NCBI GenBank assembly: GCA_945859605.1
Contig: OX243811.1
Coordinates: 61,701,445 to 61,765,444, forward strand
Origin: Lumbricus rubellus
Lineage: Eukaryota; Annelida; Clitellata; Crassiclitellata; Lumbricidae
Length of the DNA: 64,000 bases
Reading direction: 5' to 3'
This document shows, one piece after another, positions 41,993 through 53,509 of this stretch. Position numbers and translations under genes: made by a program. The notes under the pieces were generated by a model. The model was not told the DNA's origin. It made no database searches and saw only the letters and a list, made by a program, of their open reading frames with translations. Positions within the stretch are counted from its first letter, which is position 1. Each line of letters starts with the position of its first letter.

Positions 41993-42343
41993 GGTACACA
42001 GCGAATGAAGTCATTTCCATGGTGGAGTCCGGCTTCTTTGACAACCCAGACATTTACATCACACCGCCAGATGGCGTTCAGACGGACGAGAATCAGGGTG
42101 GACTGATCGACAACCTGAACGGACATCAACTGCAGGCCGAGGCTGAAGTTGTCGTCAGAACCAACCGCTTACTATCGGATGCGACCGAGCGCTGACAGTG
42201 ATGAGGAAGACGTCGAGGAGTCATCTCACGACGAACTTTCAGGACCATCATCGACGAAGAGGCGAAGGACCCCAGCGAGTTCGAAGCCGGAGTCAGGGGC
42301 CAGGAAGTGGACCAAGGACGATCTACTTAGGAATAAGCAATAA
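41993..42343 (+). pseudogene. piggyBac N-terminal fragment
   Basis: The frame starts at a tttcag acceptor-like site (41993) and reads ANEVISMVESG, IYITPPDGVQTDENQG, LNGHQLQAEAEV. After a one-base shift near 42175 it continues SDEEDVEESSHDE, SSTKRRRTP and ARKWTKDDLL. This acidic segment with a final KWTKDDL is the N-terminal region of piggyBac transposases. It fuses abruptly to Tigger sequence at about 42344. Confidence 0.6.
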
Positions 42344-42689
42344 ACCAGCTTGTATTTATAATTGCGACGACAGTGGTCTGAGCCTTGTTCCTGATACATG
42401 CAAAGTTGTTGCACGAAAAGGTAAGAAGAACATCTACCAAGTGACAAGTGCAGAGCGAGGTGTTCAGCACACTCGATGCTCTGTCCAGCGTCCGGTTATC
42501 GTGATTCTAGACAACCATTCTTCACACATTGCAATAAACATCCTGAACTTTGCTAAGGAAAATGAAATTACCATCCTGTCGTTCCCGCCACACACAACTC
42601 ACAAGCTGCAGCCATTAGACAGGTCCGATTGCTGTATGTTGAAGGGTAAATTGGTTTGTTTTTGTCTCCTATGCCAATATAAAAACTAA
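42344..42689 (+). pseudogene. Tigger/pogo catalytic-domain fragment with internal deletion
   Basis: The frame contains YNCDDSGLSLV, RKGKKNIYQVTSAERG, VIVILDNHSSHI and ILSFPPHTTHKLQPLDRS, which are the three acidic motifs of a pogo-type DDE core. About 80 residues between the first and second motifs are missing (AERG joins directly to HTRCSVQRPVI). The C terminus is lost after 42620. A different copy from the intact Tigger at 37145. Confidence 0.75.
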
Positions 42690-42800
42690 CATGTTCTATA
42701 AGACTATGTCTTTTTTTGTGCAGATCATATGATCTTCATAATGGGTTATTATGTAGAACATATCAAGACTGTTCACTTATGAAAAGACTTTAAACACGAT

Positions 42801-42990
42801 GCCACGACAGACAACGTTTTTAGACCAATGGTTGGATCAGGTCGATTAAAATAAACACCAATTAAGGTCATGGTGCAGGAAAGAAAAGGACATTTTTGCT
42901 GCCCATTGTATTCTTAGCTCTAAGAAGATACCATGTGGAAACATGGGGATTCGTCAAGTGCTTCAGCATGCCACTGGCTCAAAGCATAAG
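42801..42990 (+). pseudogene. BED-like zinc-finger fragment
   Basis: MPRQTTFLDQWLDQVD, a stop, SWCRKEKDIFAAHCILSSKK and IRQVLQHATGSKHKEIA resemble the C..C...H...H zinc finger that starts many transposon proteins. One Cys of the pair appears lost. It is a short relic. 42990-43440 shows no gene. Confidence 0.4.
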
Positions 42991-43439
42991 GAGATTGCTC
43001 GTCTCCTCAGGTTTAGTGTCACAGAGAAACATCTCGTAACTCTTGAGCTAGAACCGCATTTACGGTCACGTGGTCTGAACGGAAAATTGTGATTCGCACA
43101 TGCATATCAGAACATTATTACAGTAAGCGCGTTCCTTTATGGAAAGATAACATAATATTACAGTAAGACACAAAATGGAGAGACCAATGCAAAAGAGAAA
43201 AATGAACACAAAATAAGATGCAGATTAGTAAAAACATTGAATTTCGAGTAGACCCTTGTAAGGTTGTTGGGGTGGTTGGCTTTGGGGAATTCACTTCAAA
43301 ATAAAATCGTTACAAAGAAGTTGACCATGCTCTGGTATTCCTTTTCAACCGCACAGGGGTGGATGGCACCAGACCATTGGTTGTTTTTATTCTTCTTCAA
43401 CACCAACAATGTTTTTGTCTAAATTCATCCTGCAGGCCA

Positions 43440-43925
43440 TAATTCTGTTAAAAATTATGGTGCGTTAGTTGATGGAATTGTGTGTGATGATGCTTCAACT
43501 AATCGGTCAGCAATTGCCAATCAGTTCCTTTACGTTTACAGACTTCTGTCGGTATCCAATCTAGTGAAGCCAGGGAAGCGTACAAGTGTGATATGTGATC
43601 CAGGGAAGATTTCGCTTACCAATTCAACCAGTGATTCCTAAACCTCGTATTCCGTTTGCGTCAGGCATCAAGACTCTTCTTCACACAATTTTGGCAGCCC
43701 AGTCTGAAGAGAATCACCCCCCATTGTTTTCCTGATAATGACTATGTGAAGAGCACACCAGAGGATTGTATAAAGTTTTATTTGGGTGGACATGTTGCTC
43801 ATAAATTGTGTAAATTAACAACCTGTAATGACTGTGTCCAGTCCTTATCTGATTCTTGGAATATTTGTTCAGATTCTAGGTTAGTGAAATTGAAAACCAG
43901 AGGTGGTCTTAAGCCGCCTACTTCT
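43440..43925 (+). pseudogene. P-element/THAP9-like transposase fragment
   Basis: VKNYGALVDGIVCDDASTNR resembles the core segment of THAP9/P-type transposases. After a shift, KSTPEDCIKFYLGGHVAHKL, CNDCVQSLSD and LVKLKTRGGLKPP match their C-terminal Cys-rich region. The frame then runs directly into QNRN-family sequence. Confidence 0.5.
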
Positions 43926-44685
43926 TTTGCTTTAAGTGCTTACTGCAAGAGAAAGTTGTCAGTTCATAACTTTACACTGTACGATTTAGCAACGACAGAT
44001 GGTCACTGCTACTTATGGCATGAAGGTGAAGGAAGGCTTGATTCTGAGGAATTTGACACTATTGTTGCGTACTACTTGTTGTCAGTACCTGACACGGTTG
44101 AGTATGCCATTCTTTGGTCCGATGGTTGTACTTACCAAAACAGAAATGCCATCTTGTCCTCTGTAATTCTTTCCACACTACAAAGTGGGGAAAAATTTGG
44201 TGGAAGTGCACCAGAAATATCTGACCAGGGGTTACACCCAAATGGAAGTCAACTCTATGCATGCATCAATAGAGCGATACACCACACGTATTGAACTATT
44301 GACATTAAGTCAGTGGGAGACAGCTATTTTGACTGCAAGGAGAGAGACATACAAGGTTAAGACTCTCGAACACACATTCTGGAAAAAAATTCCCAACTTG
44401 GTCACATCAACAAGACCCGGGGAAGAAAACAGGTGATCCTATTGCCATATAATGTACATGAAGCATGGAATTTTTATGCACTTTCGCATGGGGTACCATT
44501 GCAGCCACTGCCAGTAGTGAGCAAATCAGCAAACAAACACGAAACAGCTAAATATTCACAAAAAGCTGAGTTTGCCAAAACAAAAAATTGATGATCTTCA
44601 GTCGCTGTGTACGCGTAAAGGAGACATGCCTCCGATAATTCCAGAGAAGCATCATTCTTTCTATGAAACGTTGTTCTAACTATGG
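43926..44685 (+). pseudogene. QNRN-family C-terminal half (locus 4)
   Basis: AYCKRKLSVHNFTLYDLAT, LWHEGEGRLDSEE and ILWSDGCTYQNRN match the family core from just after the first Asp. After a shift near 44200 it continues QMEVNSMHASIERYTTRIEL, and at the end KIDDLQSLCTRKGDMPP, HHSFYETLF with a stop at about 44680. A possible acceptor (cttcttttgctttaag at about 43939) means this could also be an exon of locus 3 rather than a fused relic. Frameshifts favour a relic. Confidence 0.55.
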
Positions 44686-45089
44686 AATATATCTATAGCT
44701 CACAATTATTAGCAACAGAATAATGTTTTGCTTTGCATTTAGAGTATTTTTAATTAAAATGTGAGTGATTAGTTAACATGTGGCTGGTTTTCTACTTAAC
44801 ATCACACTTGTTACATGTTCATCTTTGTGTGTGAAGCAGTGTTATAGCATTGCAGTAACAGGCAGATACATAATATTTTACGACATGCTCGTTGTACATG
44901 TTTCATTAAGTGCTATGTTTTTCATTTAGTTGCATGTAATTGCAATTATATTGCAGTTGACATTTTCTGTTATCTTCTTAAAATACTTCAGTGTCTTTAT
45001 TGGTATTGTAGCGGTTTTTAGTTGGTTGACTCTGCTGCGGGATATATAATTCTTAAATTCATTATTTTATCGTGGTGCTATTAATAGCT

Positions 45090-45255
45090 GCATCGCTTGT
45101 TGGCTTGCATCGCTTCTCAACTTGCGTTGCTTGGTCTGCATTTCTTGGCTTGCATTGCTTGGCCTGCATCACTTCTCAACTTGCATTGCTTGGCCTGCAT
45201 CACTTCTCAGCTTGCATTGCTTGGCCTGCATCGCTTGGCTTGCATCGCTTCTCGA
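45090..45255. repeat. 31-bp tandem repeat
   Basis: Units of cttgcattgcttggcctgca plus tcacttctcaa are repeated about five times, with shortened variants. Three overlapping frames look open only because of the repeat. The flanks 44690-45090 and 45255-46190 hold no recognised gene; a TATA-like tatataattc lies at 45043. Confidence 0.85.
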
Positions 45256-46197
45256 GTCAGTTCCTCAATCTGTCGACTCAGCAGTCAGTCAAAGCGGGCT
45301 GGTAAGTAGTCGGTGAGCCGAGAGAGAGACGTCAGTCAGAGTGAGGAGGCAGAGTCAGTTGTCCAGTCAGTGAGTCAACGGTTGTCGTCGGGCTCCTCAA
45401 CGGTCGGTTCGCAAGACAGCTTGTGTGGTCTTCAGTCCGTGATGTGTCCTCTTCAGCGGACATCCGAGTCATCTTCGGCCTTCGCGTGTCGAATGTGCCT
45501 CTTCAGTCCACGCCCTCCTAAGTCCGCGTCAGTCCTCACGTATACAATCCCCTTTTCGAACAGTTTGCAGTTTGGACACATCGCCTCACCAGTATTGTTG
45601 ACGGTATTGCTGTATACAATGTTTATTGTCTGCTTTGTTTTTAAAGTATTCTTGCTTTTTGTGATCACAAGACGAAGCGCAGGTTTTATTTTATGTGCAT
45701 ATTGTCCTAGTTTCAGTATTTTGTTATTTAACTGCACTTTATTTGTCGCCATGTGATTTTTAGTTCTAAGACAAATTGGTGAACATATAATAAATTGCTT
45801 TCTTATATTATGAATAACATATCATAACCTTAATGACAATGACCTATTGATTTTGAACTGTTAATTATGGTGTTGGTTGTGAAGGTGCAACATTACAATT
45901 CATATTTGCAAAGAAAACTAACAATTTATCATTTTTATTATTATTACTAAAGCAGATAGGATAATTTGGCAGGCGTGCTCAGGTTGCTATCCGTTGACAA
46001 TTAGACAGACAAAACAACCTAAGTACGAAAGTAATATTATTAAATACTTAAATTTAAAACTCAATAACTCACATCTGTGTTAATATGTGTACTTGTATGT
46101 GTGAAAATAATACAAATAAATATTGCAAAAAATTTTCAAATACTTTACAAGCATTCCTCAATAATGTGTTTTTCGATTTTCTCAGAATGGTTTTACG

Positions 46198-46840
46198 GTG
46201 GTTGAGTTGTTTTGCAAGACTTGCCTCACAATGCCACTGATCTCTGCATCTAACAAATTGAAGGAGTTCATTACTGCACAGCTTCAGCGTGCACGCCATC
46301 CTCGAGATGATTATCGAGAATTTCTACAACTCGCAGCAACCATGGTTGGATCGAACAGTTCACTAGCGGATCGCAAGCCTGGTGCCCTTCACAGAGCGCG
46401 TTGGATGGCGAAAGCAATATACTCAATGAAGATTGAATTGCTTTATGGTGGAAACGAAACCGTGACCCATCTGACTGCAGGTGAATTTCGGGCATAAAAC
46501 GATATAACTAGCAAAAGCTAGCTTTGGCCTACCATTTGGTTAAGGCAACAAACATTCATCAAAGATTCAATTGTGAGAAAGAAGAAGAGGCATGCAATGG
46601 TACCATTGTCTCATGTCTCGACATCCTGATCTGTCTTACGAATGTCAGAAGCGTTTTGACAGGTGGATCACTTAAACCTATCCCTACCAGGAAAGAAGCA
46701 GCTCCAGAAGAACTTCTCAACCTAATTTCGTGCAACTGCAGGCTTGTTTGTACCAACCGAATCAGGTGTATACGGTCTGGTTTGCTGTGATCAGCGATGT
46801 GTGGAGGATGCCAAGGAACTACCTGCATTAACTCCGTAGT
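46198..46840 (+). pseudogene. Fragment of unnamed multi-copy protein with Cys-rich C terminus
   Basis: ARHPRDDYREFLQLAATM and GALHRARWMAKAIYSMKI match a recurrent transposon-type protein in animals (recollection, unnamed). After a stop at 46495 and shifts, KEAAPEELLNLISCNCRLVC appears, then a CXC-like Cys series into 46830. The C-terminal Cys block is similar in kind to that of the gene ending at 5972. A relic. 46840-47390 shows no gene. Confidence 0.5.
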
Positions 46841-47394
46841 TGAGGTGTCACTAGATAACTGAGAACTTAGTTACATCAGCCTAGCATAGACACCAATATA
46901 AATTTACTCTAAATTTACCATTCACAGTATTTGGTTTTCCCGCCATAAAAGATCTTACATCGCAATGAAAAACAATGATAATGATGACCTTATCCAATGT
47001 AACATTTTTATTTGCGATCCCAGAAAGAAACTTCTTTGTCTTTAAATAAGGATCATTTTTGCTGTTTTATATTTCTTCGTAGCTGTGACGGTTCTGGAGT
47101 TATTGCCACAGAACCGAATTTAGGCCGCCATTTTCCAAGATGGCGGCTCGAGCACGGCTCGAATTTATGGGGACTTTTGGTATTTTCGTCACTTGGGTCA
47201 GTGGGGTGTACTTAACAACTCTTCACCTTTCTACAGGATTTATCTACTTCTGACTTTGCTATTATGCAAATTGGTTCTTCTTCATTGACAGATTTGGCAC
47301 TTTGATTAATTTGGCTATTTTAAAACGGCAGTCTGGTTGCATACATTAGATTGTTAACACCACGAATCCACGATATTTGTTTAAATTCAGGCTT

Positions 47395-48582
47395 GGATCG
47401 ACATGCAACCATGTTGCAGCATTACTCTTCAAAGTCAATTTATATGCATGGGAGCATGGCTTGACTAAACGACACTCTTAGCCATGCACACCAATGGAAA
47501 ATCGATGGCTACACTTAGCAATGTTCAACCAGTTAAAGCAAGTGATTAGTGATGTGTTTATCGAAAAGCCTAAATTTCGTTTTGGAAAGCGCAAGTCCAT
47601 TGTTCGCCAGTCTACCATCGGCCGGCTACTATACTCCACAGTTTGCAGCAGGTTGGATGCTGATTCTTTTATCACTTGATGACGTAGCGGGCGCTATGTT
47701 TCCAGAATGTCCCCCTGCTGCTGCTGCGCTAAGATACAGTCATTCTGCAGCGCAACAGCAGTATGAACCATCAGCCGATATCAATGTGGAACAAACTGAG
47801 GAATGCATGGCTACATCAAACACATCAGGAAATATGAATTTGTTAGAGTATGCCAAACGTTTTGATTGTGCTGCTGATTTTTCTATGCCTTTATGTTCAG
47901 AACTTGTAATTAAGGAGATTGAAGAAGGAACACGTGGCCGGAGTAAAAGTGAACTCGCGTTTTTGTTACGAAGGGGACGTATTTCTGCTTCAATTGCACA
48001 TGAAGTGTTTACGAGAGCAAAAAACTTATTGCAGGTGAAGTCACTAATGCTGCGTCTGTTATCAAATTGATAAGAGGGTTAAAATGTTAGTGCTGACCTC
48101 CATTCTCTGAGATACGGGCGCGAAAGTGAAGTGACAGCAGTAGAAACATATTACGTAGTTCATGAAAACTTGTCAGTTCAGAAATGCAGCTTATGTGCTC
48201 ATAAGAAACTTTCATATTTGTGTGCTTCACCGGATAGAATTGTCTCTTGTAATTGCTGTGGTGAAGGATTGCTAGAGGTGAAGTGCCCAATTAGTTGTGC
48301 AGACTTAGATCCAGCTGGCGGCACTTTACCATATCTTGTTTTTTCAGATGGTTCTCTCACGTTAAGGCGCAATCATAAGTACTAGACGCAGTTGCAAATG
48401 CAGATCGCAGTTACTAATAGGCAGTGGTGTGATTTCTTTGTATATAGCAAGTGCGGCTATTTTCTGGAAAGAGTATTGTTTAACCAGTCATTTTGGGATG
48501 CGTGTCAGTCGACGCTAGACACTTGTTTCAAATCGTTTGTTTTGCCTAGCATTGTGAACATCTGCAATGACCCGAGTTACTA
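47395..48582 (+). pseudogene. SWIM zinc-finger / YqaJ-type exonuclease gene relic
   Basis: The left end reads GSTCNHVAALLFKVNLYAWE, the end of a SWIM finger. IEEGTRGRSKSELAFLLRRG and RISAS then begin a YqaJ/lambda-exonuclease-like domain. It continues after a shift as SYLCASPDRIV, CCGEGLLEVKCPI (the E-V-K catalytic motif) and, after a stop at 48382, QLQMQIAVTNRQWCDFFV and FNQSFWDACQSTLD. SWIM plus YqaJ proteins are multi-copy and transposon-associated in animals (recollection). Several frameshifts and a stop make it non-functional. Confidence 0.65.
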
Positions 48583-48926
48583 AGTGTACCTGACAAACCC
48601 AATGCCAAGACAAAGAATGCCAGAAGGCAGATGTATAAATGGAAAGACGGAAGTATTGATATTAAGTGTTTCCTTCAGCATGGGTGTCAAACCAAATATT
48701 GGTTCCATGGAAAAGCCAATTGACTTCTTCAATTACCATACTTTGTTACAGAAGATTTGTTGCATCAAATCTTGAAGGAAGCTGTGCGTTACCATTTTCA
48801 ATTACATCCAAATAAGTAATTGCGCATAAGTCTGAAAGATATCACAGGTTTCATTGGGGGCATGCTTGCTTATTATGTCAATCATTAGACTGCCTCAAAG
48901 CAGGATGTGCTGGTCACCCAAGTTCA

Positions 48927-49760
48927 TTGTTGGAGATATTGCTGATGCTTTCTTTCCCTGTTCAGAACTTTGAAAAACTTAGAAAATTGGATCTAGTGTC
49001 TGATTACCTGCGTAATCGATTTCGTACTGTTGCAAAAGAAGAGAACTTAAGCATAGATGAACAGATTGTCCCTTTTAAAGGACGGTCTATCTTGAAGCAA
49101 TATAATGCAGCTATGCCACACAAGTGGGGATATAAGGCATTTGTACTTTGCAGTGCAAGTGGCTATGCATATGACATGGAATACTATGTTGGGAAGGATA
49201 GTAATTTGTTGTTGCTCGATGAACCTGATTGCGGGGCAAGTGGAAATGTTGTCATCAGACTTTCAACAGGTATCCCTGAGAACTTCAATCATAAACTGTA
49301 TTTTGACAACTATTTTACCAGACACGATCTGCAAGTTTATCTGGCCAGGAAGGGAATTTGGAGTATAGGAACTGTCAGAGCAAATCGGATTCCTAATTGT
49401 AATCTCATTTCTGATGACAAGCTTAAGAAACAGAGATGAGGATCTTTCTGCAAACAAGTAACTCATGTGGAAACTATCAATGTAGGATTTGTGAAATGGT
49501 TTGATAACAACAAATATGTTACTTTCATGTCAACCTTTGCTGCTGGATAACCTAGTAAATTGGTAAAGAGGTGGGATGGCAAGAAAATATGTATAAATCA
49601 GTCACTTGTCTGAGTGTTGTGAAAGTTTACAATAAACACATGGGTGGCGTAGATTTGATTTATTCGCTGATAGCGGTGTACTGAAACAAACTACTTTTTA
49701 AAAAGTGGTATCACCTATGGATCTTACTTTCGTCAATTTATGGTTACTCTACCGAAGGAC
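48927..49760 (+). pseudogene. Second, distinct piggyBac-type transposase, decayed
   Basis: The frame contains NLSIDEQIVPFKGR, YNAAMPHKWGYKAFVL, KLYFDNYFTRHDLQ and GTVRANRIPNC up to a stop at 49437. Shifted remnants follow: FVKWFDNNKYVTF and, near 49640, the motif before the third Asp (HMGGVDLIY). The sequence differs from the copies at 20402 and 53510, so it is another subfamily. 49765-50555 shows no gene. Confidence 0.75.
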
Positions 49761-50556
49761 ATTTCATGACAGATCAGAATGTCTGCTCAACTCTCTCTTT
49801 TGGAATTCAAAAATTAAGTAGCTCGGTCACTGCTTTTCACGGGTAAATGGGAGAATGATATATATTATTCAGGAGACATTGTATCAAGCTCCGAATATTA
49901 AGTTCCCCAAAAATTTAGGCCTAATAATGTCTTTTCTGGGTGGGTCACATATCCAGGCACTTTAACACAGAACGTGAGAGAGAAAAGGAACGCCAGGATT
50001 GTGCAAATGATGCAGCCACTGTGAGATGAATATAAACGACAGGCAAACAGAATGCAGGGCAGTCGGACAAACGGTCTTGCTCGTGTTGGTTGTGGATCTG
50101 CAGTTAGAAAATAGGGGTCTCGCTTTTGTTGGTTGCCGTTGGTGGAATGGATCTTGAGTTCAGCTTAGGACGCAATGAAGCTATGAACAAAAGAGATTAA
50201 ACTCCACTGGAGTAACGGAAGGGATCAGTCTGACCAGACATCTGCCACCGCTGATCGATTGATGCCGTTCGTAGACCTACAACTCCGACTGTCTGAGCAA
50301 GAGAACGACGTCAGACAAAAAGAAGGAATGAGCTGCTGACGGAACATTGAGCCACCAAACCGGACGGTTAAGGACTTCTTAAGAGAAGTACAATTGCTCC
50401 TCCTCATAAGTTGAATAAATGGCAAAATTTGGGGAACATGTCATATAACTTGATCCAAGCTTTCAAATATTATTGTAGCGGCGCAGCTAACACATAAGAC
50501 ACAGGATAGTACAGAGAGATAGACAGGCAGACAGAAGGACAGAGAGAAAGAGCAAG

Positions 50557-50961
50557 ATGGACACAACAGCCAGATTAGCCACTCTGCCGTTGCTACTGAA
50601 GGAAGGTGCCGCCATCTGGTACAATACCCAAACCAATGAGACCCGCTCTGACCTCACCGACCTTAAAGAGGCGCTCCATAATCGGTACGGCCCTCGCGTC
50701 ACTGACGCGTGGAAGCGCTCAGCCGATCTTTGGCAAATGCGACAGCTCCCACATCAATTGACTGATGACTTTCTCATGAGCATTCAACAAGCCGCTCAAA
50801 AGCTGCAACTCGAAGACAGTCACACTTTTCAAGTCGTTCTGAATGGGCTACGCCCGACTATCCGCCAACTTGTCATCCAGCATGACCCCACCACGATTGA
50901 TGAGATCCGGAAATGGGGTCGGTTGACGGAGCTCTCCCAACATGTTACATGTCCAGGGTAA
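50557..50961 (+). pseudogene. LTR-retrotransposon gag fragment
   Basis: The ATG at 50557 gives 134 codons: LLKEGAAIWYNTQ, LKEALHNRYGPR, DLWQMRQLPHQLTDDFLMS and VVLNGLRPTIRQLVIQHDP. This matches the Retrotrans_gag core of Ty3/gypsy-type elements. It lacks the CCHC zinc knuckle and all pol genes. It ends just before an EnSpm relic begins. Confidence 0.75.
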
Positions 50962-51014
50962 CCAGACATGCATTGATTTTAAATAAGGAATTTATCCGTT
51001 CAAAAGCAATGCCC

Positions 51015-51766
51015 ATCATGGTTATGACTTTCTGGGATCATTTGTAACAGATCAACCAGAATGTCGTCAAATTGAAAGCTTCCGTAGTTTTTACATACAG
51101 TGCAGTAAAATGTGATGCTCCTGCCAGAGCCTTTCCTGAAATGTATGAAGGCCACACAACGGGTACCGTACTGTGAGCACTGTGTGCAGCATGGACAGTC
51201 GAATGGCAAAATTCTTATGCCTTATTTGTCTGCCCCAGTGCGAACTAATGCTGGTTTTCATGCCAAGGAGGCTGAGGGACACCATACAGGTGTATCACCT
51301 TTGTTGGAGCTGTAATGTGGACCAGCCAGTGGCTTTCCACTTGATTTTATGCACCTGATTTGTTTGGGAGTTATGCGTCGATTCATTAGTTTGTGGATTA
51401 GTAGACCCACAACATTGCCACAAGCAGTTTGTCTGCAATATCTGACAGAATCATCCAGGGTGGAGATGATTTAAATCGGTTGATTTAAATCATTGATTTA
51501 AATCACGATTTAAATCGGTAATAAAAATCACGATTTAAATCGAATAGTGAAAATAAATTTCAATCAATGCTTTTGTGCCACACAACTTGCAGGTTGTTTT
51601 TTTCACTTAGCTGCAGCAGTGCAGCTGCCAGTTAGTGCATTCAGCATGACTCAGTAACTTAACCACTTACATAGCGATCTGATTTCACAGTTTCACAGAA
51701 CATTTACTTCTTCATTGGATTTAAGTCATTTAACTGATTGTTCATCGATCGCACTATTAGTATTAA

Positions 51767-51803
<37 letters not shown>

Positions 51804-53150
51804 ACTTCAAAGGTGTTAATTTGTATTGTATAACTGCAAAACTAAAGAAGGTAATAATTGTTACCGAATACCAAATATCAGTTACAATAATGCATAGTGG
51901 CTTGATACCCACATGGAGGCAGTAAATCCAAACATAGAACTAGTAGAAAGAAATCGGATTTAAATTTTAAAAATCGGATTTTTTATGTTTAGCGAAAAAA
52001 TCATGATTTTTATCCACCCTGTATTGTATAGCTGTAGAATTAAAGGTAATAACTATTACCTAATGAAGCATGTGACTTGATACCCAAAAAGGCACTACAT
52101 ACAAAATACGAACTATAAGAAAGAAATCCGATATAAATCAAAAAAATCCGATTTAAATCAAAAAAATCCGATTTAAATCAAAAAAATCCGATTTTTTGAT
52201 TTTTATTAAAAAAATCACGATTTTTATCCACCCTGGAATCATCTCACTTCGTGATTATGTACCTCGCGAGTTCTCTAGGAAGCCACAGTCAGTAGCTTAG
52301 TTTAGGTTGTGGAAAGCCACAGAGCTTTGTTCTTAGTTTATACTGGGCCAGTTGTCTTGAAAGGATTATTTCACCAGAATTTTACTCTAATTTTCTTGAA
52401 CTCTCTGCAGCAACAAGGATTTTATTGAGCCCAGCTCAGATCCAGCATTACATGGCATATGGTGAAAAGCTACTGAAGTATTTCGTGGAGACGTTTTCTC
52501 TTTTGTATGGAAATGACCAACTGGTCTATAATGTCCATTCTTTAATGCTTTTGGCGGATGATGCAAGAAAGTTTGGCATCTTAGACAACATTTCATCATT
52601 TAAATACGAGAGCTATCTGGTCAGTTGAAGTAGCTTGTTCGCAGACCCCAACAGCCTTGTTCACAGATTATGCGACGTGTTTTGGAAGGTAATAGCCATA
52701 TGGGTGAAAATAAGAGAAAAATGTTGGTCTCACAAGGACATATGGCAAACTGTACATGAAAGGACCAGTAACAATTTCATTGCATTCCTGTCAGCAGTAC
52801 ATTATTATTATTAGTTAAGCAGTACAATGGTGTTCATTGTATTGTTTTATCTATTCTTGGTGACAATTGCTTTGAAGTTGATGGCAAAGTAGGTTTAGTC
52901 AGAAATATTCTTTCGAACACAGCAGATGACTCATGTATTGGCTATATACTTTGTTTGATTTGCAAATGTGCAATCTTTTTTCACAGTCCCACTGAATTAG
53001 AATTAAACTTGCTGCTCAAACATTAAGTCATTCTGCAGCTGTGGCAATCGAAACAAATTGTTCTATTGGTTCACTAGCACCCCTTGCCATGGGTACAGCT
53101 GAATATACTTAGAAATTTGACACTCTTTTTTGATTGTTTTAATAGTTCTG
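51015..53150 (+). pseudogene. Decayed EnSpm/CACTA-like transposase copy, hAT-interrupted
   Basis: It aligns by eye with residues ~220-600 of the intact copy at 6566: SFVTDQPE, KCDAPARAF, EHCVQHGQSNGKIL, APVRTNAGFHAKEAEGHH, FPLDFMHLICLGVMRRF; then, beyond the insertion, DYVPREFSRKPQ, GEKLLKYFVETFSLLYGN, LVYNVHSLMLLADDA and QLKQLVRRPQQP. The 3' tail (RNILSNTADD) extends to about 53000. Many stops and shifts occur. No DUF4806 gene follows this copy. Confidence 0.75.
51456..52235. mobile_element. hAT-type MITE, 780 bp, 8-bp target duplication
   Basis: The termini cagggtgga and tccaccctg are inverted, and the 8-bp duplication gaatcatc lies at 51448-51455 and 52236-52243. The interior is made of gatttaaatc/aaaaatc words in both orientations near each end and an (AT)n microsatellite at 51769-51800. 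It interrupts the EnSpm relic. Such ends are known for hAT MITEs in animals. Confidence 0.9.
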
Positions 53151-53509
53151 AGGTGTATTGTACAAAAGTTTGCAGAGGCAGCTTATCTGCAAGGTAAAAA
53201 CATTGTTCCATTTTGCTGGATGTACAGTCCTGGTTGTCAACTTTGCGTGTGATAACTGTATCTACAGGACAAGATATCACTGCACAAGTTAAATGTTCTG
53301 AAGGTTGGCGAAGTAATATTAATGCATTATTGTTACTATGGAATGACAGATCATCAAATCATGGCTTTCGATTTCTATTGATTTCTATTCTATTTTGGGA
53401 AGGAAAGGTACAAAATTGGTTGGAGCTCTTACAACTGCTGAATATCGCAAGACAGTCACCTCTGGATGTATACGATTATACAATGCCAAAAAGAATAGCA
53501 TAACTGATT

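Noticed and set aside
45072..45316. Three overlapping short plus-strand frames rich in LALLGLH
   Set aside because: Produced by the 31-bp repeat in all three phases; no start context or homology.
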